Source: Nilaparvata lugens (lineage: Eukaryota > Arthropoda > Insecta > Hemiptera > Delphacidae). Taken from it: 64,000 nucleotides of DNA. Made by a program: the position numbers and the translations under genes. The DNA lies in assembly GCF_014356525.2 (NCBI RefSeq), contig NC_052506.1, positions 98,270,902 through 98,334,901 of the forward strand, given 5' to 3'. Below are positions 21,216 to 31,620 of this stretch, piece after piece (the first letter of the stretch is position 1; the number at the start of each line of letters is the position of its first letter). The notes beneath the pieces are model-generated. The model was not told where the DNA came from and did not search any database. It saw nothing but the letters and a program-made list of their open reading frames with translations.

Positions 21216-21299
21216 TTTTTTCTATAATTATTATGGTATCAGCACATATGATACAGTATCAACACAATATGATACAGTATCATCTCAACTTGATACACA

Positions 21300-21657
21300 A
21301 CAACATGAGGCTATAAATTATAAATTGTCCTGAAGCTTATGTATGAATAGGAGGACAGTAAAATAGAGATTCTAAAAGTCAGAGTAACTTTGCTCACTGA
21401 AGACTTACTACAGTTCGTAGTAAAACGATTGGAAGACTTGAAAGATCTTGAAGAAGAATTAATGTGAACTGAGCTATATTATTATGAATTGTCTAAGAGA
21501 TTATAAATGAGAAGAGAGCAAAATGAAGATTCTAGAAATCAGAGTAATTTTTATTACTGAAGACTTACTACAGTTCGTAGTTTATGAAACGGTTGGAGGA
21601 CTCGAAGATCTCGAATGGACAATGTGAATGAAGCTATTGTTATTATGAGTTTGATAA
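21300..21657. repeat. Two-unit direct repeat, period ~160 bp
   Basis: GAAGACTTACTACAGTTCGT with the preceding GATTCTAnAAnTCAGAGTAA occurs near 21368-21422 and 21528-21580. Counterpart in copy B: 52274-52632. Confidence 0.75.
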
Positions 21658-21835
21658 GGCTCAACTCACACTTACGCGACTCAAGTCGAAAAGAGACTGC
21701 GACTCTAGTCTCTTCTCGACGCAGCATGTGTTTTCTAATGGTGACCAGTCGACTCTAGTCTCTGCGACCTCACGACTGTGAGACTGAGTCGAGGGTCGAC
21801 TCGACATGTTGGTCGATCCTCGACTTGAGTTGCAC
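21658..21835. mobile_element. One-armed relative of the GGCTCAACTCACACTTACGC MITE
   Basis: The left end is almost identical to the MITE at 9794 (GGCTCAACTCACACTTACGC GACTCAAGTCGA); the right end has degenerated into further GTCGAG/CTCGAC text and lacks the closing terminus. Confidence 0.65.
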
Positions 21836-22329
21836 AGTACCGTGCTTTTAATGAAAGTAAGGTCATTATGGAAGTGATGTTTTATCATTTTAGATAAGAC
21901 AATAATACGATACAATAATTTTATTTGACAATTTCTCAGTCTTTTTCATTCAACAATAATACGAATCAGATAAGACAATATATTCATAATAATTACTATA
22001 AAATTGTTACATGCGCAGAAGTGAAGATTAAATCTCATATTTCTAATAATGTGAGGTTAGAAAATGGAGTTGTCATGGAACTGAAGTAGTGACAATGAGC
22101 AAGAATGTCGTAAGGTTGAGACTGGAGTATCCTCGTCTGGAGTCGTACGATTCGAGTCGAGGTAGTGTGATTTGAGTCTAAAAGATGAGTACAGCAGAAT
22201 GGAGAACACAATAAAAAGATGGAGAAGAAGAAGACTGTAACTTATACTTGTTGATTAAAGAATTCAATGATGGATGGGAGACTGAAGATTACTGTAAAAT
22301 ATAGGTTGGATCGTGTACTTATCACAGTA
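21836..22329. other. Unassigned
   Basis: AT-rich with no recognised element; a duplicated CAACAATAATACGA-like motif near 21900-21970. Counterpart: 52811-53310. Confidence 0.3.
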
Positions 22330-22540
22330 AACAATGACAAGTGACTCCGCCCAGTCCATTATCACCTATACAGAGGGCACGCGGCCTCAGGGTCCCTCAG
22401 ACCACCGCGCGAGGGTCCCCAGGTCTGGCACCGCCGGAACATTACGTGCCAATCATTGCCGATTGATGAGAAATCTGTCAAACGCGGTGCACGTGTCAGA
22501 CACGCGGGTCACACACGTGTTACACGTGTCTGTGTGGAGA
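22330..22540. promoter_or_regulatory. GC-rich block with three CACGTG motifs
   Basis: CACGTG occurs at 22490-22495, 22514-22519 and 22523-22528 within a strongly GC-rich ~200-bp block. This is an E-box-like cluster; function is not shown and no transcript start is evident. Confidence 0.3.
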
Positions 22541-22710
22541 CCAAAGTACATTCATCTAGTACCGTTTTATAATCGAAGTAGCAACATATAGTGGATTATA
22601 ATAGAAGTAGCAACAATGTATTGTTATAGCCAAGTATATATCACAAAGTAGGAGAACATTCTCTGGAACAACTAGGAGAACATTCTCCTCTTCTCTGTGT
22701 ATATATACAA

Positions 22711-22948
22711 CTAGCAGGAAACCCGTGCTCCGCAAAGGTCTATTTTAAAACATGACAAACTGTTAACTTGATGTAATGAAACCTTAAAGAGTTGAAAATG
22801 AGCCTACAACCATCCTCGGTTAACTAAGAATCTATATGCAAAATTTCAAGTTAATTTCAGTCCAGTAGTTTAGACGTGATGATGCGTCAAACATATTTTC
22901 CTATCCCGCACTTGTATAGGCAAGTTCTTTCCTTTATTATAGTATAGA
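22711..22948 (-). mobile_element. Non-autonomous Helitron-like element
   Basis: On the minus strand it starts TCTATACTATAATAAAGGAA and ends GAGCACGGGTTTCCTGCTAG. TC...CTAG termini inserted between A and T (bases 22710 A, 22949 T) and no target duplication fit Helitrons. Internal GTTTGACGCATCATCACG and CTAAACTACTGGACTGAA are shared with the element at 24731-24954. Confidence 0.65.
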
Positions 22949-23232
22949 TTTCTTCAACTTGGTACTAACATAATGAAGTGAACTCAATTTTTGTTTAAAA
23001 ACCTTCCTCAACTTAATGCCAACCTGAAAAAATTGGAGTGGTTATTAATTTAGCCACCAATTTAGCCATCGCTGTTTCGAAGAGTTAAGCTGCATTCACA
23101 ACAGAGTTAATAACAAAATGTTAAGAACTCAATCAGTGCTTATTTGTAAAAAATATAAATGAATAAATAATAAAATAAATATTATCTAATAAAAAAAATA
23201 CTTATAGATTATATTAGATTGAACATATACTA

Positions 23233-23645
23233 GTAGCTCTGTGAACAGTAGACCTCACGCAGTATTCTCATCCACAAGTACCTGATTGAAACTATAGACC
23301 TTATGGAAATACAGCAATAGACTGGCTTTTCCACACATCTGTGTAATCACTTGTCAGCTGATTCATGATGAATAATTCTATAGTCTGATTTTTACTCCAA
23401 TATTGGCGTAAGAAGGAGGCTCCTTTTTCCTTATTATCCTTGAAATGCAAAATTTCCAAAAACCTTGTATATACATCGACGTGCAATTAAAGAAGGAACA
23501 TACCTGTCAAATTTCATGAAAATCTATTACCGCGTTTCGCCGTAAATGCGCAACATAAAAACATATAAACATATCAACATTTGAACATTAAGAGAAATGC
23601 CAAAACGTCGACTTGAATCTTAGACCTCACTTCGCTCGGTAAATA
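23233..23645 (+). mobile_element. GACCTCACTNCGYTCGGTCAA family, copy 2
   Basis: Same start and internal landmarks as copy 1 at 18391, with a shorter ACATT-rich segment; ends CTCACTTCGCTCGGTAAATA. Confidence 0.82.
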
Positions 23646-24344
23646 ACTTTGGTGTAAACCAAGCTTCAGTCTCTCTGGGTTATATCAAAGTAGTTCTATA
23701 TTAACAAATGTACTTTTCAATTATAATGTATTCCTGTCTCAAGAATTAAATTTGAAAATTAATTTAAAAAAATCCAAAAGGAAATTTGAAATTTGGGCTG
23801 CTAGTTGCACGAGATTGACATTTTTAGAATCTATTTGCAAAATTTGGATATCTAAATCATTCCCGTTTTTCCGGTATGCAATCCACAAGTTAACATGCTT
23901 TGATGCGAACAAGCACAACCCTACTCTCTCTTATTATATAGATATCGGAAATACAGTAATAGGGGCAACATTGCTGCAACAACAATGGTGGAGTGTGTAT
24001 GAGGGCTGAGGGTTGCTAGGGCAGGAAGGAAGATGCAACAGTGAAAAACGGTGCCACAAGGCACGGGTCTTTGTTGTTATTATGTTGCAAATGGTTGTTA
24101 TCACAATAGAAGCTGTTGTTATCATCTGATTGGTTATTGTTGGTCTCTTGTCTATTTTTCTGAACATCTTCCCTCTTTTTCTATGTATAACATGTTGATT
24201 TTCTTCTTCGACTGTGTTGTCAAATTGTATAATTCCAGTCGCTTGCATGAAAAGATTGAAATTTTGCACAATTTGCCGACACGTATATATTTTTCAAGTT
24301 TCAACTTGTTTTTATTCAGAGTACTAAATTATTGTCATCCATAC
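23646..24344. other. Unassigned
   Basis: Overlapping open frames of up to 111 codons exist on both strands around 23934-24347 but show no domain and overlap each other antisense. Counterpart: 54636-55336. Confidence 0.3.
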
Positions 24345-24708
24345 TAAAGTGAAGTCCACATTATAATGGCAGTGTTTGATTAGCAATGGTATTGCTATCC
24401 TTGTCTATCATTCAACAAATCGGATAGCGCTATCTCTTCTCGCTTTGCTCTGTTGCCAGATCGTCTTTTAACAATGTTGAATTGTTGATTAATCAACAAA
24501 ATATTTCATTTCAATTATGAAATTATTGAAAAATATATAATGTCTTGCTTAATAAATTAAATTTATCATTTCAAATGAGAGTGAACTTTTAATATTACAT
24601 CAATAAACCTGTATCAGCTACCGTCTATAGAAGACATTGGCAAGACAGAGGATCGGCAACGTTGTTCTCCTATCTTTCTCCACTGCCATTAACGTGGACC
24701 TCACTATA
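24345..24708. mobile_element. Uninterrupted MITE (GAGGTCCACGTTATAATGG family)
   Basis: TAAAGTGAAGTCCACATTAT at the left and CGTGGACCTCACTATA at the right bound about 364 bp. It serves as the empty-site reference for the nested copy at 12358-14647. In copy A three bases are missing in the right arm (CCATTAACG against CCATTATAACG in copy B). Confidence 0.88.
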
Positions 24709-24730
24709 ATAATTATAATAAGAATTGAAC

Positions 24731-24954
24731 TGGCTTGTACTTGTACACGTACGGGATAGGAAAATTATGTTGGACGCATCGTCACGTCTGAACTACTGGA
24801 CTGTTTAACTTAAAATTCTGCATATTATAGATTCCAAGGATATTCTGACCAAGGATGGTTATAGGCCTATTTTCAATTCTTCAAGATTTCATCACAAGTT
24901 TTCAGTTTGTCTAGTTTCAAAATAGACCCTTGCGGAGCACGGGTTACCCGTTAG
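24731..24954 (+). mobile_element. Helitron-like element, second copy, 5' end eroded
   Basis: Shares GGGATAGGAAAATTATGTT, GACGCATCGTCACGTCTGAA and TTGCGGAGCACGGGTTACCC with the element at 22711, in the opposite orientation. The 3' end is GTTAG followed by T rather than CTAG. The 5' TC terminus is not clear. Confidence 0.55.
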
Positions 24955-25457
24955 TAAAGAATAAAGCAGTTTGTCAATCTTATTGTCCAACTAACTCGAT
25001 TTGTTCAATGGTTCAAAGAATATGTGTTAATGAATTTAGTCATATTGTTAAAAGCATTCGAGAGTTATCGTCGAATATATTAATATACACATACCCACAA
25101 AGGGACAACGACTTGAGTCTCAAATCAAAAGAAGAAACTCGGAACGCTTGTACAATTATCTACTGTTTTATCAGTGGTAATCATCATGGAAAAATCTGGA
25201 GGTTGCCACAGAATAAACTCTAAAAACTTTATTTATTGTTTTTTTTTTCAAATTAACTTTAATCTGTGGCAACTCATTATCTCGATAAATGTGATATAGA
25301 TGGATGAAAGGCGAGGAAAGAGATGGGTGTAAAAATAGGATTAGAAAAATACACAAAACGCATATGGATAAAAATAATTTAAAACTGAAAATTTTGTGAA
25401 GTGAACTACAACAAGACATTACCTATTTTAGAATATGTGTAACCTTATCTAAATTTG
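24955..25457. other. Unassigned
   Basis: No recognised ends or domains. TGGTTCAAAGAATATGTGTT (near 25008) resembles a segment near 15556, so part may be an older dispersed repeat. Counterpart: 55951-56453. Confidence 0.35.
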
Positions 25458-26195
25458 GGAGAGGAAAGCTGGAGGAAGACTTTGGAGGAAAGGGGACTGA
25501 AAATCAGCCGATCAAAAACAGAGTACATGATATTGGGAAACAATGATGGGCTACCCTTACAGATTGAAGGAAACTAACTCCAACCAGTTGCAAGTTTTAA
25601 GTACCTGGGTTCAAGTGTACAGAGAGATGGAGGGCTTGATGTAGAAATACAGCATAGAATAAATTGTGGATTGATGAACTGGAGAAAAATGAGTGGTGTT
25701 CTTTGTGATAAGAGAGTGAATTGTCAAATGAAGGGAAAAGTGTATAGATCAGTTGTGAGGCCAGCTATGCTGTATGGAACAGAAACATGGCCCATCTCAA
25801 AGAAACAGGAACGAAAGATGGAAGTGACTGAGATGAGAATGTTAAGATGGATGTGTGGGATTACTAGAAGAGATAAAATGAGAAATGAATTGATCAGAGG
25901 CACAGTAAAATTTGGACCACTGGGAAAGAAAATGCAGGAGACAAGGATGAGGTGGTTTGGCCATGTGCAGCGACGGGAGGAGGATTATGTTGGACAGGAT
26001 TTGGTTTTGGATGGTGTGAGAGGACGAGGTAGACCTAGGATGAGGTGGGGAGATAGAATAGCGGCTGACTTGCGGGAGAGTGGTTAGAAGAGAGAGCAAG
26101 CATTGGATAGGGCTTTGTGGAGAGGCAGACTAAGAGGAAGGAATGCAGACCCCATTCAAATGGGATAAGGCACAGCAAAACAAGAAGAAGAAGAA
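25458..26195 (+). pseudogene. RTE-clade LINE, 3' end of the reverse transcriptase
   Basis: One frame runs from about 25458 to 26168 with ERGLKISRSKTEYMILG, ASFKYLGSSVQRDG, MKGKVYRSVVRPAMLYGTET, MRMLRWMCGITRRDKMRNEL, RMRWFGHVQRREEDYVGQDL and RGRGRPRMRWGDRI, then ALWRGRLRGRNADPIQMG. This is the characteristic C-terminal region of RTE/BovB-like elements. Two in-frame stops (TAA near 25575, TAG at 26085) disable it, and both are also in copy B. It is 5'-truncated, with no catalytic YADD or endonuclease. The 3' end is an AAG-repeat tail at about 26183-26195. Confidence 0.88.
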
Positions 26196-27488
26196 TAGCA
26201 CAAGATTATCTTATTTTTCCTCTCCCTATGATCATTTTGATGATGTACTTATTGTATGAATCAATCAATAAAGATGACAGGCGAGGAGAGAGCTGAGAAA
26301 GAAAATAGAATTGGAAAAATACACAAAACGTATATATTCTCAAGAGCGGAGTGGGCGCCTATGTATATTTGCACGAAATCCTGTAAAAAACTCGACCAAG
26401 GGAATTGATCAAAACAGTGGTGTGTTGGTTTAATAATATTAATATTCTTAGGAGTTTTTATATAGGGGGTAGCCTGAGCAAATCAAAGAAGGGAGAAAGA
26501 ATTCAGGGTGGAAAGTAGGAGGAATTTAGACTGGGAGTGGAGAGGAGAATGTGTAGGATGAGGAGGAGCAGGAGGAGGTTAAAGTGGTGGAGGAGGAGGA
26601 GCAGTAGAAGGAGGAGGTGGAGGAAGTTGAGAAGGAGGAGGAGGAGTAGGGGAGGAGGAGTTGGTGGAAGTGGAAGAGGAGGAGAAAGAAGAGAGAAAAC
26701 GAGTGGAGATGAAGTCCACTGCAAAAAAGGGAGAAACATGTGCATGAAAAGATAGGAATGGGTAGTATGTAAATTTCCTTTTCACAATAATTTCCAGTTT
26801 TTTCATCTTGAACATCTCTGATAAACCCGTTCTATGTTTATTTTTTCCACATCCTTATTCTTCTCCTTATTTTTTATTCAATATTTCATCCTTTATCACT
26901 CTCCCATTATAAATCTCTCACTCTCCCTGCAATCTATTTATTATTTCTTGTCTTTCCCAAATTCATTCTATTTTCTAATATTAGAAAGGAATAAAATAAA
27001 TGCGGTAACTTGTGAAAGAGAGATCGCTATAAGGGGAGTAAGGAATAGAAAACATGAAGAAAGGGATGAGAAAAATGAAAAAAGGCATGAAATTCATGAG
27101 GGAAGCCAGTCTAGGCCCCACAGCACAGTGTGTATGTATACTGGTCCTGGTCCGGGTTCAACAGCTTCAAATATTGAATAGCAAATAGTGGGGCCGATGA
27201 GGGTGGTAGAGAGAGAGTGAGTGAGAAGAGAGAGAGAGAGAATGTGTGAGAAGAGAAAAAACAAGCAGCAAAGAAGTGGGGAGTTTGCGTTCAATTTCTG
27301 TACGCATGGTTGGAAAACCGCATACAAGAAGTCAAGCTCTCTCCACAGTCTATTTTCAGCGGTTTCCGTTGTTTTTCCACCTCCACCTTTGGGAAATAGA
27401 TTTTGGTAAAGTTTGGGGGGGGGGAGGCAGTGTGTGGTAAGGTTGGTATGTGAGTAGGAATAGACTATTCTTGGTCAAAATTTTTTTT
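26196..27488. other. Unassigned, low-complexity rich
   Basis: Contains the GGA tract listed below, a T-rich stretch at 26830-26950, a GA-repeat tract at 27207-27265, and a G-run near 27415. Open frames here (poly-Leu, poly-Ser or Arg-rich) reflect the simple repeats. Counterpart: 57192-58490. Confidence 0.4.
26510..26710 (+). repeat. Purine-rich GGA/GGAGGA tract
   Basis: About 200 bp almost purely A and G on the plus strand, with GGAGGAG as the core. A shorter tract of the same type is at 30005-30055. Confidence 0.9.
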
Positions 27489-27768
27489 GTCTGTATTGGA
27501 CCCTCACATATTCTGGAGATCATAATTGAAATTCGAAGTAAATATTGAATTCGAATAGGGTATTTCTTGCGTTTTTTCAATTGTTCTATCCCTTTCAGGG
27601 TTAAAGGGTTGTGTATATATACTCAACCAGTATTGTATAGATTTCTTGGTTAACTGTTTTTGTTTGTCTGTATTGAACCTCCACATATTCTGGAGATCAT
27701 AATTGAAATTCGAGGTGAATATTGAATTCAAATTTGGTATTTCTTGAGTTTATTCAATTTTCCTATTT
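27489..27768. repeat. Two-unit direct repeat, period ~177 bp
   Basis: TGTCTGTATTGGACCCTCAC and ATATTCTGGAGATCATAATT at 27489-27590 recur at 27665-27768 (CATATTCTGGAGATCATAAT, GAAATTCGAGGTGAATATTG). Confidence 0.85.
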
Positions 27769-29806
27769 TTGACCGAACGTAGTGAGGTCTATGTTTCAAC
27801 TCGATTCGTTTTTGTTGATGAGAATTGGCAGGAATATTCCTTCTTCAACTGCGCGTCGATGTATACACAAGGTTTTTTGAAATTTTGCATTTTAAGGATA
27901 TGGAAAGAAAAGGAATTCCTCCACACTCTCATATCACTATAAATCATCTATAGTCCAGTCAATGTAGACATAAAAAAGGGGTGTGCTTGCAATTTATATA
28001 GTAGTTCTGATTTTTTAATATATTATTTGGGTACATAAGAGAAGTCCAGAACCATTCTTCATGCAAAATTACTCGTGCTAGATACAGAGTGGCCCGAGAA
28101 CCTCGTAATTTCGGCTCATTACCAGTTTTCAGCTATTTCTGCCAAATCTCGTAATCGGACAAAAAAATTTGCTCTTGCTTTTTTCTAGAATTTTAAATTT
28201 TAAATCAAATGAGATCATTCGGAACTCTCTATCTCTAATGAGTACTGTGTTATGATTTTTCAAAAATGAATGAATTTGAAGAGAAAATCAAATTTCGATG
28301 AATTTTAGATTTTGATCAACAATATCTTCCGATCCGATTGTTACTGGAAGATTGTTACCATTTCGATGTATAAGTCAAAATCCCTCTGAGCGTATTTTTG
28401 TGCTCTACAATATGAGATCAGGTAGAGCGCTCTATCTCATATTGATTTCCAGGTACACCTGACAGCTATGAATATAGAAATTGGCCATTTTTTGTGTATT
28501 GGAATATGGGCTTCAGTACACTCAACAATACATTTTCCACTTTTCGACCGAATTTAACTTATGATGCATGATTTTGGACCGCCTTGACGAGCCGAGAAGA
28601 ATGAAGTGTAACACGATGAAATCTGAGCATTGTGTCAGAAGTTATAAGTGTTTGAAATTTTGATCCTTCAAGTGTCCTTAAGCGCGCCTCTCCACTAGGA
28701 TATACTGAAATGAAGTGCATCTAACGGGTGATTCTCATAGAACATAATCTTATGAACTTATGTCATTGTGCGAAATATCAATGTGAAGACTATTTAGTCG
28801 GTGATGATGGTTGAAGCTGAAAATTAGGTGTTTTTCACAATACAAGGAGCATTGTTGTCAGGTGTACCTGGAAATCTATATGAGATAGAGCGCTCTACCT
28901 GATCTCATATTGTAGAGTACAAAAATAAGCTCAGAGTGATTTTGGATTATACATCTAAATGGTAACGATCGGAAGATATTGTTGATCAAAATCTAAAATT
29001 CATCGAAATTCGATTTTCTCTTCAAATTTCATTCATTTTGAAAAATCATAACTCAGTACTCATTGGTGATAGAGAGTTCCAAACGATCTTATTTGATTCA
29101 GAATTTCATATTCTAGAAAAAAGGCAAGAGCAAATTTTTCTGTCCGATTACGAGATTTGGCAGAAATAGCTGAAAACTGGAAAATGAGCCGAAAAATCAT
29201 AACTCAGTACTCATTGGTGATAGAGAGTTCCAAATGATCTTATTTGATTCAGAATTTCATATTCTAGAAAAAAGGCGATAGCAAATTTTTCCGTCCGATT
29301 ACGAGATTTGGCAGAAATAGCTGAAAACTGGAAAATGAGCCGAAATTACGAGGTTCTCGGGCCACTCTGTATCTAGCACAAGGAAATTTTGCATGAAGAC
29401 TGGCTTCTCCAGACATCTGTGTAATCATTTGTCAGGTGATTGATTATGAATAGTTCTATAGTCTGATTAATCCTATCTTCAGAGTAGATAATAAGAGTGA
29501 TATCAGAGTATGGAGGGATTCCTTTTCTTTTCATATTATCCTTAAAATTTCAAAAAACCTTGTGTATACATCAACGCGCAGTTAAAAAAGGAATATTTCT
29601 GCCAATTCTCATAGAATTCTATCAACGCGTTTGGCCGTAATTGCGTTACATACAAAAAACCTTGAGTATAGGCCTACATCGACGTGCAGTTGAAAAAGGA
29701 ATATTTCTGCCAAATCTCTATCAACGCGTTTGGCCCTAATTGCGTTACATACATACAGACAAAGGAAAATCCGAGTAGAAAGATAGACCTCACTACGTTC
29801 GGTCAA
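27769..29806. mobile_element. Fold-back element, GACCTCACTNCGYTCGGTCAA family, long inverted arms
   Basis: TTGACCGAACGTAGTGAGGT at the left is mirrored by ACCTCACTACGTTCGGTCAA at the right. Arms continue with AACTGCGCGTCGATGTATAC ACAAGG and its complement, and the right arm contains an internal duplication of about 80 bp (two AACGCGTTTGGCC blocks near 29623 and 29723). The centre is a second fold-back element. Confidence 0.8.
28057..29398. mobile_element. Inner fold-back element with ~420-bp inverted arms
   Basis: CTTCATGCAAAATT...TCTAGATACAG-like ends: the left end reads GTGCTAGATACAGAGTGGCC and the right end GGCCACTCTGTATCTAGCAC. The arms reach a central pair AGGTAGAGCGCTCTATCTCA. The right arm carries a 151-bp tandem duplication (GAAAAATCATAACTCAGTAC at 29040 and 29191). 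Confidence 0.88.
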
Positions 29807-29812
29807 TTACAA

Positions 29813-30571
29813 TGAATGAGAAATGATTTCGACCCAATACTCACATTTTGAAGTGAATAAGACAGTAGGCTACTCACCCGCAAAAAATTAGTCATCACCG
29901 AGAAAAATAAATCTTCGAATTGAATTGATAATGTTGGCGAGATTGTGTAGACCGGTGTCGAGGGCCTTTTTTGTCGACGTCATCAATAATTCAGGCCGAA
30001 AATCAATGAGTGGGAGGTGGAGGAGGAGGAGGAGGAGGAGGAGGAGGAGGAAGAGGGGTGAGCCCTCCGGAATTTATGGTCCATAAAAAGGGCGCAGTGT
30101 AAACACAGAGAGGAGAGCAGTGTGTTTGTAAATATGGCAATGAGTTAATAATTTAACAAAATGCCACTTGAGCCGTCGGTCCCCAGGGGGCGCATCCCGG
30201 GGGAGCTCCGTCCCTCTCCCCCCTGAAGTGACTCCACGGGGAGCTGGCATCCATGAAATTTAATTGAAAACTTCAACACACACCGCTGCGATGTGTTAGT
30301 CATATCATAGGGAGACCAAACAAATATTCTTGTTTTTGTCTTTGTTGTCATATCTAACAGCTGACTGCTCTAGTCTCAATATCTCTCTCTGACTAATAAT
30401 ATAGCTCTCTCTCTTTAAACAAATAATATTATTGTCTCTTGTATTTTCTGTCATATCTGTTCACAGTAATTGCTACCAGCTGACATTACTAAGTTGTTGT
30501 TTATTTCTACTTTCTACTATAGCATAATATTATACTTGTTTTACTTTTATACTTTACTCTTCTCTAGTCAT
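29813..30571. other. Unassigned, with (GGA)n and a GC-rich block
   Basis: (GGA)n at about 30015-30055 and a GC-rich block at 30165-30250 (CCCAGGGGGCGCATCCCGGG). No gene recognised. Copy A has six extra bases (AATAAT) near 30150 relative to copy B. Counterpart: 60819-61570. Confidence 0.35.
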
Positions 30572-31093
30572 TTCACTCTCCTTGCCCTATTACCATAGGT
30601 AAGGAAAGTATTGCTTTCCAAAAAAAATTAAGGTACCCAAATTTCATATTTTCTATTCGTTTCAAGGTTCTCTGAGTCCAAAAACATGATTTTTTTTGTG
30701 TGTGTGTCTGTGAACACGATAACTCCATTCCTAATCAACCGATTGACTTGAAATTTTAAACTTAAGGTCCTTATACCATGCGGATCCGACAATAAGGAAT
30801 TCAATAAAATTCAATTCAAGATGGCGGAAAAAATGGCGGATGATTACTAAGAAACCTTGTTTTTCATGGTTTTCTCGAAAACGGCTCTAACGATTTTCTT
30901 CAAATTTATACCATGGATAGCTATTTTTAAGCCATATAAACTGTGTTTTTCACGATTTTCTCAAAAATGTCTTGACCGATTTTTTTCAAATTCATACCCT
31001 GTATAGTTATTCATAAGCTCTATCAACTGGCATGAAACTCCTTTCTGGGAAACTGAAGGGGGTTCCACCCCATCCTTGAGAAATGGACTTTGT
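30572..31093 (+). repeat. High-copy interspersed repeat (CCCTATTACCATAGGTAAGG), cut by the gap
   Basis: Inverted relative of 9250-9679: CTTGCCCTATTACCATAGGT, AAGTATTGCTTTCC, GTGTGTCTGTGAACACGATA and CAAGATGGCGGAAAAAATGG. It contains partly repeated blocks around AATGGCGGATGATTACTAA. Copy A lacks about 80 bp present in copy B (61940-62015) and ends at the N gap. Confidence 0.8.
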
Positions 31094-31193
31094 NNNNNNN
31101 NNNNNNNNNNNNNNNNNNNNNNNNNNNNNNNNNNNNNNNNNNNNNNNNNNNNNNNNNNNNNNNNNNNNNNNNNNNNNNNNNNNNNNNNNNNNN
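31094..31193. other. Assembly gap, exactly 100 N
   Basis: A round 100-N gap is the conventional placeholder for a scaffolding join of unknown size. Confidence 0.99.
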
Positions 31194-31620
31194 GCTATTT
31201 ATTTTATCCTAATTTTCTAATGGACTTTTTCAAACCTCATCTATGATTCAGTTTGTCTAGTTTTTGACTACAATCACTTAGTCTAGTTTGTATCCTATAA
31301 ATGTTTCATACAATCAAGTTAGTAGGCCAATAATAATTTTTGGTTTGAAGGATGAACTCACATTTCACTATCACTAACACCAGCTTCAAGCCATCATTCA
31401 CACACAAATTTCACTTCACTAACTATGCGGTTTTGTTCTTTTGAGCCTCCTGACCAGACTATCAACATCAAGCAGCTGGATTGCCTCTATATTGTCGTGC
31501 TGGGTGGAGTCTCTCTTCATGCTTGGCCGCAAAGTGCTCAATAACTTCGTGACTGTCTCCAATTGAAGGTCGCGATGAAGATCAGCATTTCTGATGTACC
31601 AAGGAGCGTCACAATATTGG
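31194..31620 (-). pseudogene. Jockey-like LINE: last ~65 codons of the reverse transcriptase plus 3' UTR
   Basis: On the minus strand from about 31616 to the stop at 31421-31419 the frame reads APWYIRNADLHRDLQLETV and ends SLVRRLKRTKPHS. The APWYIRN..LHRDL motif is diagnostic of the C-terminal end of Jockey-group reverse transcriptases. The 3' UTR extends left to the gap. The coding part stops abruptly at about 31620 where BEL/Pao integrase begins, consistent with a 5'-truncated insertion into the integrase. Copy A lacks it. Confidence 0.75.

Larger units (their letters stand above)
19780..21299. repeat. 1.5-kb palindromic nest bounded by perfect 33-bp inverted repeats
   Basis: TGTGTATCAAGTTGAGATGA...TCATAT at 19780-19812 is the exact reverse complement of 21267-21299. 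The arms are GATACAGTATC minisatellite units in opposite orientation. Inside lie a compact MITE (19811-20094), more GATACTGTATC text, and an expanded relative (20186-21215). Confidence 0.85.
594..31093. repeat. Copy A of a ~30.5-kb direct duplication
   Basis: Everything from base 594 to the N gap recurs in the same order and orientation from 31619 to about 62158. The coordinate offset drifts between about 30900 and 31220 because of indels. Shared disablements (for example stop codons in the RTE remnant and frameshifts in the DUF7869-type transposase) predate the split. Copy A ends inside an interspersed repeat immediately before the gap, as expected of a contig end. Confidence 0.95.

Noticed and set aside
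23934..24347. ORFs of 98 and 111 codons on opposite strands
   Set aside because: Mutually antisense over the same bases, low-complexity composition, no domain; most likely non-coding.
25171..25419. 82-codon minus-strand ORF with a hydrophobic start
   Set aside because: No domain, no splice context, and part of it overlaps a T-rich tract next to the RTE remnant.
26503..26815. Arg/Lys-rich, poly-Leu and poly-Ser ORFs
   Set aside because: Translations of the GGA tract in different frames.
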